From positions 677,323 to 741,322 of the forward strand of contig NC_009413.2 of the NCBI RefSeq assembly GCF_000002875.2: 64,000 bases of DNA, read 5' to 3'. The number at the start of each line of letters is the position of its first letter. The first letter of the stretch is position 1. Shown here one piece after another: positions 1-8,532 of the stretch. The notes under the pieces were generated by a model. That model was not told the origin of the DNA. It made no database searches and was given only the letters and a program-made list of their open reading frames with translations. Source of the stretch: Leishmania infantum JPCM5. Its lineage: Eukaryota > Euglenozoa > Kinetoplastea > Trypanosomatida > Trypanosomatidae. The translations under genes and the position numbers were made by a program.

Positions 1-605
1 GCATTGCGGCCGTGGTTGTCCGTAAGCGTCCTCCAGACGACACCGCACACGGCACCAAAGTCCTTCATGGAGACACTATCGCCCATCTTCGCCAGCCGAA
101 GGGCCTCAAAGTCGCCTAGCTCGCGCGTACAAGGGGTGCTCTTGTCTGTCGCGACAACGCTCACACCCTCATCGGCGTGGCTCGTGGCACTCACCTGCGC
201 AACCGAGGCGGCGTTCAGCTCGTGTGATGACACCGGATGCACGCCCTGCAGCCGCTGCTGTTGGGCGATGAGGCGCAGAAACTCGTCTTCGAACTGCTGC
301 CCGGCGCTATCCAGCTCTGCTTCTTCTTCGTCATCGTCATCGTCATCGTAGGCATACCCCATCTGCGGCGGGGGCGGGGCTGCACCACCGCGAGGACCAC
401 CACGCGGGTTCGGCGCCGGTGTCCCTTGCTGGTCCGTCTGCTGTGCACCGGTGTTGGCGTGGTGGGCACCGTTTGCAGTACCGATAGGCAGCCTAGCAGC
501 CCTCTCATGCCCACTTGCGGACGCAGCAGCTTGGGCCGCGCGCAGCCGAGCGAGGCGCTGCTCCAGCGCTGCTCGCTGCTCATCGCTCATTGGTGCCCCG
601 CTCAT
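1..605 (-). CDS. Unrecognised acidic protein, 5' part only (runs off the left edge)
   Basis: The minus-strand frame opens at an ATG at 605 and stays open for about 201 codons to the window edge, so the 3' part is missing. The protein starts MSGAPMSDEQRAALEQRL, and a second Met at residue 6 is an alternative start. Residues 1-30 look like a short charged helix. A Pro/Gly-rich stretch follows, then an Asp/Glu run (about residues 86-97), then a Gln-rich segment. After that comes a more ordered part ending in Phe-Gly-Ala-Val-Cys-Gly-Val-Val-Trp. I do not recognise the family. The real-gene call rests on the uninterrupted GC-rich frame, agreement with the strand of all neighbours, and placement as the last gene of the unit within the window. 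Function unknown. Confidence 0.7.
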   Translation of the reverse strand, partial: MSGAPMSDEQRAALEQRLARLRAAQAAASASGHERAARLPIGTANGAHHANTGAQQTDQQGTPAPNPRGGPRGGAAPPPPQMGYAYDDDDDDEEEAELDSAGQQFEDEFLRLIAQQQRLQGVHPVSSHELNAASVAQVSATSHADEGVSVVATDKSTPCTRELGDFEALRLAKMGDSVSMKDFGAVCGVVWRTLTDNHGRN

Positions 606-1758
606 GATTGATGATGGTTCACTGTGGCCTCTGGCGCCCTCGTATTCCGGTTCCTTGCACGAACAAGCGGTGCGGCACGTTTGTGTGCGTTGATATGAAA
701 GGGAAAAAAGAGGATGGGCTCGCAACGTGAAAGCCTCGCCTTGCCCCCTGGTGTAGCTACCTGAGAGACACGCAGTCAGTCACGGACAAGATTCCAAACA
801 GCACGCTTGCACGCGCAAAACCGACAACGAGCAGTACTAAGAACGACAATCGACTCCTCAGTGGACGAAGTTGAGGCGGGCGAAGGACGGCGAGCACGAA
901 GAGATCGTACTGTAGCACTGAAAGACTTTCAAGGATGCCTGACCGACTTCCTCGCTTTGTGTGCGCTAGTCGCAAGAGCGTAGATATATGCGCGTATGAG
1001 CGTAACGGCCCTCTATCTGGACCCAAGGAGGAAGCAGAAAAAAGGTGTTGTCGTCGTGGATGAAACTCACTTGTGCGTGTGCGTTCAAGATCGGGGGCAA
1101 ACAACAGCAACAGACCAACGGCACTCCAGTGCGAGGGGAGGGGGGGGTGTGTGTGAGGGAGAAGCCACAAAGGACGACAGACGCACAAGTGATATAGGAA
1201 GAGAAGAGGGGCGCAGGAAGCGAGGAAGGAAAGCTGACGAGGGGTGCCGCCCTCACCCCCCGCATCGCCGTCCCTCCGCCAGCCATGAGGCGTGTGTACC
1301 CGTCCGTTTTCTCTTTGCTCTCACGCGAATCGGCAGGTAAGCGCACGTTAGCCATGTGTGTTGAAGGGTGGGCGATGGTTGACACGATGTGTGCCATCAC
1401 CCTTGCTCTTTTTCGAATCTGCTCTTTTCTTTTCGGTCGCATGTGCCGACCTGCGCTCTGCGGGTAACTATACGCGTATGTGTGTGGGTGTGCATTCGTC
1501 TACGCTCGACACAGGCGAAACCACAAAGAAGAGAGCGTGAGCGAGGGAAACACGTCACGGCTCAAAGGATGAGAGGTGACAGGCAACGTAAGTGGGGGGG
1601 GGAGGGAGACGCCCGGACCATTCGACGCCTCGTAGAAAAGCCTGTCCACCCCCTCCCCCTCCGCGAGTTCTCGTTCTGCCTCTTACATCACTTCTTCGCC
1701 CAGGGCAAGCGCCACACAGCGGGCTTCCATCTGTGCTTTCTGCCTAGCAGGTATCTCC
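606..1758. other. Intergenic spacer (5' side of the 1-605 gene, 3' side of the 1759-2244 gene)
   Basis: No convincing gene is seen. Short open frames occur on both strands but are Arg/Ser/His-rich low-complexity translations. GA-rich runs near 1130-1240 and 1590-1620 read as polypyrimidine tracts on the minus strand. They are candidate trans-splice acceptor regions for the gene at 1-605. Confidence 0.6.
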
Positions 1759-2244
1759 TCAAGTACGTCTCGCGGGCCCCGCATCACTCAACGGCGCCTG
1801 ACCCGACTCCGCCATCGTATCGCTGACGTTGGACGCCGGCACCACTGATTCAGTGTAGGGGACGTACTCGGGTGATGGATTCGGCTCCACAAAGGCAAGA
1901 ATCACGTTCAGTCCAATAAGCAGCAGAGCCGCGCCGATGGAATAGTTGTAGACCAGACGCCAGTCCGTGAACTTGTCCTGCTCAATGAGCTCCCTCTCCT
2001 TTGCCTGCTGCTCGCGAACCTTGGCTATGTGACTTCCCAGTTTCACCCCACCGCGGAACTGCCGCTGCACCTCCTCCTTCTCTGGGTTGCGCCACCGGTG
2101 CACGTCGGTGGAGTGCCCGATGTGAACCTGGCGGCAGCACGTGAGACCGCTAGTGGAGGTTGAACAAATACCCGGAAGACGAAAGAGCCGCTGCGAAGAT
2201 AAGCTCGCACGATAGGATGGTCTTGCTGCTGATGAAAGTGGCAT
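1759..2244 (-). CDS. Predicted mitochondrial single-span membrane protein, 161 aa, unknown function
   Basis: The start chosen is the ATG at 2244. The same frame runs further upstream to 2664, but that extension is basic low-complexity sequence typical of a 5'UTR. From Met1 the first 40 or so residues are rich in Ser, Arg and Ala with no acidic residue, as expected of a mitochondrial presequence. A charged segment follows (Lys-Glu-Glu-Val-Gln-Arg, then Lys-Glu-Arg-Glu-Leu-Ile-Glu-Gln). One hydrophobic helix lies at about residues 106-124 (Ala-Leu-Leu-Leu-Ile-Gly-Leu-Asn-Val-Ile-Leu). The short tail is Pro/Ser-rich. A charged helix followed by one transmembrane segment is common in small inner-membrane subunits, but I do not recognise a family. 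The mitochondrial location is inferred from the N-terminus only. Confidence 0.65.
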   Translation of the reverse strand: MPLSSAARPSYRASLSSQRLFRLPGICSTSTSGLTCCRQVHIGHSTDVHRWRNPEKEEVQRQFRGGVKLGSHIAKVREQQAKERELIEQDKFTDWRLVYNYSIGAALLLIGLNVILAFVEPNPSPEYVPYTESVVPASNVSDTMAESGQAPLSDAGPARRT

Positions 2245-3369
2245 CGCCAACGGCACCGCAGTCGGTCTAGTCCTCACCACAGAGATTGATGGAGATACGG
2301 TAGCCCTCACCAGAGGTTGAGGCGCGCTCTGTCGTTCTCTACTCTTTTTTTGCTGTGTGGTGCCCTGACGTGTGTGCACGCGCACGCAGCTTCGTTTTCG
2401 CCACAAACCCAACGCCTGAGGGGGACGCGTACATGGGCGCACAGGTGCCACAGAAATGCTCGAAAGGAAACGATACGACGTGGAGACGGGGAAAGAAAAG
2501 ACCAGGAGATGCGGCGGAACCTGCGAGACTGACCACACCCGCATCACCGAGGAGCGGCACACCACAGACTTAAACCTGGAAAGGAGGGCTACGCGTGCTG
2601 CTGCGAAGGGATGCTCGCTCCCCTTCGTCGTACACTTCGCCTTTGCGGCGATGCCGTTACACATGAGTTAGTAGAGAGAGCGAGGCGCCCATGCATTGAG
2701 CGCAGTGCTCAATGAGGGAACTTGGCAAGAGGAGAGAGCCAGTTGGCAAGATATAACGCGGGGGAGAGATGGAGAACGAAGTAATCGCAGCACCCGCAAA
2801 TGAGAGCCCACCCTCACAAAAGGAAGAGTCCCAAGCCGACCGCGCCCCGGCAGCCACCTCCACACCGCGCGAAGCGAGATGACGATACAGAGAGAGAGGA
2901 GGTGAGAGCTGGGAGGTGTAAGAAGAGGCAAAGATGACATACCACAGGTGAGTAGGTGATCGAGGGACGGAGGAGGGAAAAGGCGTGCATGCCCGTATGC
3001 ACAGCGCCACACGAAAACGAGCGCCTTCACGTCACCGCAAGCGCATCGGGCAAATCGCGGTGCACGCGCATGTCTCTTGTTTTCGTTCTCTTACCTTCCA
3101 CGGCGCCGCTCCTGGAGCCAACAGCTCTCCCCTTGCTCATTCTCGCCGACGTCATGGCAATATCGCCGACCTCCCGGTCCGATACTACACCGACGATACA
3201 GCAAACAAGTACCGTATGGGCGCACGTGCGTGCACGCACGGGAAGGCAGCCGAAGAAGACACCGAACAGAAGAAACACTCGCGTTTCTTTGCCATCAGTG
3301 TGAGCCCACTCTCCGCTGTACAGCATGAGCCCAATGCCCCTCTCCCCACCCCACCCCGTCATGAGAGCA
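2245..3369. other. Intergenic spacer
   Basis: No gene is supported. The 2245-2664 part is the putative 5'UTR of the 161-aa gene and carries GA-rich tracts (for example 2478-2510). The rest is probably the distal 3' flank of the asparagine-synthetase-like gene. Confidence 0.5.
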
Positions 3370-3915
3370 GCGCGAAGCGGCAGCCGACACGCGCGTTACG
3401 GCAATGCGCCGACTCCGCCACCTCAGCGCGGCCCCCTGCCTCTAACGCTGGCCGCCCACCCACCTCGCAGGTCGCCTCACAGCCGCCTCCACCGTGCTGG
3501 CCGCCCCCCTGGCGCATCCCCTCCTCGGGGTGGCTCCGGCTCCCTTCACCAGCAAGGGCAGTGAGGGCCGGGCGAGACACACGCTCAAGCCACGCCGACA
3601 CTCTGCCTAATGCACCGATGGCGCAAACATATTCACTGTCGCAGGTCGCTCCGACGCAACGAGACCCAGGAGCTGACCGCTAACGTCCGCAGCGATGCAT
3701 CGCTCTGACCTGCTCCCCCCCCTCGTCGTAGGTGCCTTACCATTTCACCACCGGAAGCGGTTCAGCATGCGGCAGGGATGAGGGGGCTTGCTTAGCTTCC
3801 CCACACACAGAGTGGGGGCACGGGACGCTGGGATACCACGCGCTGAGGGGTGTGTCCCGCCCCCTCCACCCCCGTCACGAGCGCACGAATAGAACAAACC
3901 TCGCAAAAGAAAAAA
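3370..3915. repeat. SIDER-like interspersed repeat, diverged copy
   Basis: Positions 3385-3625 align closely, with scattered mismatches, to 21165-21390 and 44148-44370. Positions 3740-3910 align to the outer part of the 44-kb copy, including the shared stretch around the words cacacagagtggggg and gctgaggggtgtgt. The plus-strand right end is A-rich, as in a retroposon tail. The repeat lies about 0.9-1.5 kb downstream of the stop codon of the 4831-8532 gene. Leishmania SIDER elements are degenerate retroposons of about 0.55 kb, mostly in 3'UTRs, and some destabilise mRNAs. The SIDER name here is inferred from size, position and recurrence, not from a consensus match. Confidence 0.6.
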
Positions 3916-4830
3916 TACGCCTGTGAGAGGCGATAAGAAGCTCGTGGGAGACAGGACATCACACACGCACATACGCGAATCTAGGAACACGCAGCACACG
4001 CACAAACACCTAAGCACGCATGCCCCCTCTTTTCTCCCGTGACCAAAAGGTTCGCGCTTGTGCCTAGTGCACGTGGACGCGCAAGAGACCTTCGTGATAG
4101 TGTCTGTGGGTGGGTGGGTGGCTGTGAGAGTGTCTGTGGGGTTATGGGGAGTGGGGTGAATGTACAAACCTTGGGGAGCACGTATATATATGTATAACGT
4201 ACAACAGCCCGCTGGGGTTGCTGCGATCCCTTTCGAATTAGCCGCCCGACTTCGTGACCTCTGTTGGATTCCCCTCCTCGTTTCCGAAGGCCCTTGTCCG
4301 TTACCACCCTCCACTCTTCTTCCCCTTTCTCGCACCACAGTGGCCGCGTGTAACCCCCTGCCACAGTGCTTGTACACAATACACCACACACACCGATAGA
4401 TGCGAGACATGAGAGAATGAGGAAGGAGGTAAGAGGGGAGGGATAGAAAATAGAAAACAAAAGCAACGTTCACAGTGAAACTTAGCGAGCGAGATGCCTC
4501 TTTACACCCGCCTAGGCGACGCTCCGGATGCACCAGGAGCACCTTATCAGTTTCCTTAAATGCTTATATATATGGGGGCGTGCTCGTATATGCATGCGCA
4601 TATCTTTTTCAATCAGTGGCGTGCCTTTTCAATATGCTCGTCCTCCCTCCGCTCTTCCGCCTTGAGGCGTGACGGTCGCAACGAAACAAAAGAGGCGGTG
4701 AAGGACGAGGAAAAGCGGTGTAAAGGGCCATGGGTGAGTGTGTTGGGGGAGGGGGAGCGGTGAGACGCAGACAAGCCCGTACACATCGTCGCGTCTCTCG
4801 TCCCTGGCACTTATCTCAGGCGCGTGCGCA
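3916..4830. other. Intergenic: proximal 3' flank of the asparagine-synthetase-like gene
   Basis: No gene is supported. The stretch holds a short AT-rich run (tatatatatgtata, near 4181-4195), GTGG repeats near 4105-4125 and low-complexity purine tracts. It probably forms the 3'UTR of the upstream gene. Confidence 0.5.
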
Positions 4831-7800
4831 TCAGAAGTCGCTGGTACCTTTGATTTTGCGTTCCGCAACGCGAGAGCCAAATTGAATGGCACGCTTCTGC
4901 AAATGGGTAACGTCGCTCAGGCCCAGCACGGTCGCCACGCGGCGCAAAACGCGCTTGTCGCCTTCGCCGACGTTCAGGCGAAAGCTGACAATGGGCTCGA
5001 GGGCGAGCTGCAAAACCTCGTCGCTCGTCAGCAGTGGCGCTGCCTCATGCGGGTTCGATGCCGTGCCCAGACGCAGCGAGGAAGAAGAGGTCGGTGACGT
5101 TGGCAACGCTGGGTCCGCGCCAGCGACGCCGCTCTTCGCCGTGTGCCGCGACAGCAACTCATGTGTGGACAGGATGTTGTTGCGACGTTTCAGCACAATC
5201 CACTCCAGGGTGCGCACGACTCCCTCATCAAGATACGGGAAACGCGGCTCTCGCCCACTGTCCATCGTGATGCGATCGTCACGACCCAAGTTGCGCTGCC
5301 ACAGTCTGGCGAAGTCTCGCTCGAGCTCTCGCCGCGCTCCTTGCATGCCCTCTCGCTGAAAGAAGCGCCGGTAGCGCGTGTACCCGCCCAGCGTCTCGTC
5401 GGCGCCCATGCCGAGCAACACCACCTTTGCCTGCGACACATACGACTCTTGATACGTTCCCGGACACGGCAGTGGCGGCTGCATCGATCCGTCGGGAGCG
5501 CGCACCGGCTCCTTCGCCTTCATGTACTCCGTCATGAACCACGGACTCGGCGGCACGGCCGTGGCCCGCTGCATGTCGCAAGGTCGACAGAGCCGCACCG
5601 CCTTTGATGGGGCGTCCGGCGCAAACTTGACGTACCCGGCCTTGGCTGCGTCGTTCAAGAAGCTGCCGAGCTTCTTGTACCCGTAGCGCTTGATGTGCGG
5701 GTGGAGAAAGAGACTGTACTCCTTGCCAAGCGTAGACAGCAGCACTGGCGTGTGCGGACCAGAGCCACTGCGCCCCTCCTTGACAAGAATGTCCACCAGA
5801 ATTTGGTACTTCTGCGCGTTCGCCACGGAGTCGGGATCGACAGACCCGGACGACGAGGAAGTCGACAGGGTGGCTGCCGTCGCGTGCGCGGCGTTGCTGG
5901 CGAGCAAGGCGGAAGAGCTGCCGGGGAGCCGCGCGCCCGGTGTTGCACTGTCGGGTGGAAAGCTGGCGACGGGAGTCGCACCTGTGTAGGCGCGGAAGTG
6001 CTTGGAGAACTCGTCCAGCGTGACGGTGGGGCTGCCCATGCCGATGCGTACGGGGGCGGAGGCTGACGTCGGGCTACCACGTCCCGTGGTCGTTGCCGGT
6101 GTGCCACTGCGCGCCACGTCGCTCGAGCGCAAATTCTGCATGCGTCCCGAGGCACGCGCGGCGTACCAGAGCGCCGTGCCAATGTCGAGATCCATGACGG
6201 TGTGCCGCGGCACGAGCAAATCCTTTATATGGGCGCTGTCCACGGTTGATTTCGACGGGACATCCACCAAGATCAGGCGCCATTCCCGCTCTGGAGGGGC
6301 AGCTGCTGCCCCTGCTCCACCTCCCCCAGCGTCGTCGCCCGACGTGTGAAGGAGCGGGAGGCGCAGAAGCTCCTCCATGGAGCGGAAGGCGGCGACGCGG
6401 TCGGGCGCCTGCTCTGGCGTCTCGCCGAATGCCACGTTGACCAATTCAATAGGGGTCTCCACGGGCAGCAGGTAGTGCGCTAGGGCGGCGATGACGGTAC
6501 AGTCGATGCCTCCGGAAAAAAGAATGCACAGGGGCCGCCGACGTGCGGTCGTCAGCTCCTGCGCATCGCGGCCGTCCACTGCGCCGGCGTTCGCCACGGT
6601 GATGCGGCGATGCATCGAAACAGCAAGGGCTAACATGTAATGTGCAGCAGCCCAGTCCACCCAGCGCTGGTCCAGTGCCTCCTCGGGCTGGATGCTCTTC
6701 ATCAGGTGGCGCGCCCACTGCAGAAGCGGCTCCGGCAGCACCGCAATCTCCTCGTGCGCGAGAATGAGCTCGAAAGACGGCGGCTCGTGCGGCACCATCG
6801 GCAATCCGACTGTGCGCAGCAGCGGATGCACAAGGTGGTTTGACCGCTTCCACGGACAGTGCAAGAGCATCACGTGAGCGGCACGGAGAGTGGTTTGATA
6901 CCCGTCACCGGCGCCGTTCATCACTGTCGCAGCGGAGAAGCAGACAGGATGAAGATTAGGCGACTGGTGTGCTGCACTGCCTTCAGAGCCGGCAAGATCA
7001 GCAGACCACGCCTCCACCTCCTGTGCCGCCTCCGCCGCAGTATCGCGGTAGACGAGAGGGGCCTGCAGAGGTACTGCGAAGAGTCCTGTGACGCCGACCT
7101 CTTGCCAGCAGGCCTCTCGGTATCCGGCACCGGCAACGTCACCAGCTTCGTCGTCGTGCTCGTCCACTGCACTCCGTGAAGACAGCTCCCCCGGACGCAG
7201 TACAGGAGGAGATGGAAGAGGGGGAGTGGTTTCTAGCGACGTAGTCGTCGACGCCGCTCTCTCATGGCGAGGTCGCTTCGACTTGACCGCGCCATCAACA
7301 TTCACCTTTGCATCATCGCCCAGCTGCGGCAGGAGACTGGTGGTGCTGGTCGTGATCTTCGAGGAAGAGGAAAGGGCTGAGGTGGGGTCCGTGCAGCTAG
7401 CCGGCGGGCGGTGCTGCACACCGACGGAGCTGACAATGAGCTGCACATCCAACTCTGCCGGAAATTCATGCGTCGCCGCTGGGCCGACGCCAGCTGCGGT
7501 GCACTTGTGTTCCGCGTTTAACGGTGGCACCGTCACGCGAACGTGTGTGAGGAGCGAGTGCCGACCGAGTGGGTCTCGCCCAAAGATGGCGAGGCGCAGC
7601 CGCGTCGCAATGAAGATAAAGCTGTACGGCCCCTCCACTTGCTGCTCAAACAAGGTGGTGCACTTGCGCAGGAAGATGCGCTGACGCTGCGCCAGCGGGG
7701 GCAGCTTGGGCCCTGACGGAGTCTCTTGTGCCATGTTCACGCACTCCAACTCCATTTGGGAGAGGCGGCTCGCCAACAGCACCGTGTCGGAGCCCCACGG

Positions 7801-8532
7801 AGGCGGACAGAGAGCGCCGCCAAAGATCTCCCCGTTCCACAAGAGGGAGGAGCGGTAGTCCCACGAATTGGCAGGGCCGTCTTCCTCGGCGTCCGTCTCG
7901 ACGCTCACGTCGTAGGGCTGCGCGACGGTGGAGTGGCCGCGCAGACCAAGAACGGACGCGACTCCTGCAACCTCCGTACGAACGTTTACGGCAGCGCTTG
8001 CGGGCACGGACGCGTGCGGAGCAGCGGCGCTAGCTGTCGCGTCCCCGCCGTTCGTCATTACCGTGGATGACATCGGCGACACAGAATGCATCAGCGAGAC
8101 GCCGCGGTCAGTGGGCACCTGACAGACCGCGGAGAAGGATCGTCGGGTGATGCCGTACGTGTTAGGGCCACGGCGGCGCAGATTGTGAACCATTTCTGCG
8201 AAGAGGTCATTGACAGTTTCGCTGCTGTTGCTGCTGAGGAAGCTCTTCACATCCAACCCTGCGTGCGTGCACAGGCATGGAGTGAGACTGTGCGTCTGCC
8301 TCGCCCAGGACGAAAAAGAGGTGGCGCAGCTGACACCGTTGGAGGGGTGGCTGCGGCACTGCTGCTGCACCACCTCGTCCTGTGGCGGAAAAAAGGGATT
8401 CGAGTGTGAAGCCGCCGTGCTAGACTTTGCTGACCGCTGCTGCGATTCGTTTTGCGGTGAAGCTAGCACCGGCGTAGTTGTGGTCGCGGCGTTCACGAGC
8501 TTCTGCCTCACAAGAAGGCAGATGCCGCACAT
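4831..8532 (-). CDS. Asparagine-synthetase-like protein (class II glutaminase + ATP-pyrophosphatase domains), 1233 aa
   Basis: The frame is open from 9072, but the start is placed at the ATG at 8532. This gives Met-Cys-Gly-Ile-Cys, and Cys2 is the N-terminal nucleophile of class II glutamine amidotransferases. Further glutaminase signatures are Arg-Arg-Gly-Pro-Asn-Thr-Tyr-Gly, Trp-Asn-Gly-Glu-Ile and Gly-Arg-Asp-Pro-Leu-Gly-Arg. The synthetase half has the PP-loop Phe-Ser-Gly-Gly-Ile-Asp-Cys (SGG at 673-675), Gly-Met-Gly-Ala-Asp-Glu at about 1041-1046, and Pro-Arg-Phe-Pro-Tyr-Leu-Asp-Glu. The order and motif style resemble ASNSD1-type asparagine synthetase domain proteins, not the typical ASNS of about 550 residues. 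Length is roughly double that of the family because of long Ser/Ala/Pro-rich inserts (around 20-85, 325-440 and 790-920). Whether it makes asparagine is not shown. It could act on another acceptor. Confidence 0.85.
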   Translation of the reverse strand: MCGICLLVRQKLVNAATTTTPVLASPQNESQQRSAKSSTAASHSNPFFPPQDEVVQQQCRSHPSNGVSCATSFSSWARQTHSLTPCLCTHAGLDVKSFLSSNSSETVNDLFAEMVHNLRRRGPNTYGITRRSFSAVCQVPTDRGVSLMHSVSPMSSTVMTNGGDATASAAAPHASVPASAAVNVRTEVAGVASVLGLRGHSTVAQPYDVSVETDAEEDGPANSWDYRSSLLWNGEIFGGALCPPPWGSDTVLLASRLSQMELECVNMAQETPSGPKLPPLAQRQRIFLRKCTTLFEQQVEGPYSFIFIATRLRLAIFGRDPLGRHSLLTHVRVTVPPLNAEHKCTAAGVGPAATHEFPAELDVQLIVSSVGVQHRPPASCTDPTSALSSSSKITTSTTSLLPQLGDDAKVNVDGAVKSKRPRHERAASTTTSLETTPPLPSPPVLRPGELSSRSAVDEHDDEAGDVAGAGYREACWQEVGVTGLFAVPLQAPLVYRDTAAEAAQEVEAWSADLAGSEGSAAHQSPNLHPVCFSAATVMNGAGDGYQTTLRAAHVMLLHCPWKRSNHLVHPLLRTVGLPMVPHEPPSFELILAHEEIAVLPEPLLQWARHLMKSIQPEEALDQRWVDWAAAHYMLALAVSMHRRITVANAGAVDGRDAQELTTARRRPLCILFSGGIDCTVIAALAHYLLPVETPIELVNVAFGETPEQAPDRVAAFRSMEELLRLPLLHTSGDDAGGGGAGAAAAPPEREWRLILVDVPSKSTVDSAHIKDLLVPRHTVMDLDIGTALWYAARASGRMQNLRSSDVARSGTPATTTGRGSPTSASAPVRIGMGSPTVTLDEFSKHFRAYTGATPVASFPPDSATPGARLPGSSSALLASNAAHATAATLSTSSSSGSVDPDSVANAQKYQILVDILVKEGRSGSGPHTPVLLSTLGKEYSLFLHPHIKRYGYKKLGSFLNDAAKAGYVKFAPDAPSKAVRLCRPCDMQRATAVPPSPWFMTEYMKAKEPVRAPDGSMQPPLPCPGTYQESYVSQAKVVLLGMGADETLGGYTRYRRFFQREGMQGARRELERDFARLWQRNLGRDDRITMDSGREPRFPYLDEGVVRTLEWIVLKRRNNILSTHELLSRHTAKSGVAGADPALPTSPTSSSSLRLGTASNPHEAAPLLTSDEVLQLALEPIVSFRLNVGEGDKRVLRRVATVLGLSDVTHLQKRAIQFGSRVAERKIKGTSDF

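Noticed and set aside
3745..4542. 265-codon minus-strand open frame
   Set aside because: Overlaps the SIDER-like repeat and CA/GT-rich spacer. Thr/His/Pro-rich low-complexity translation.
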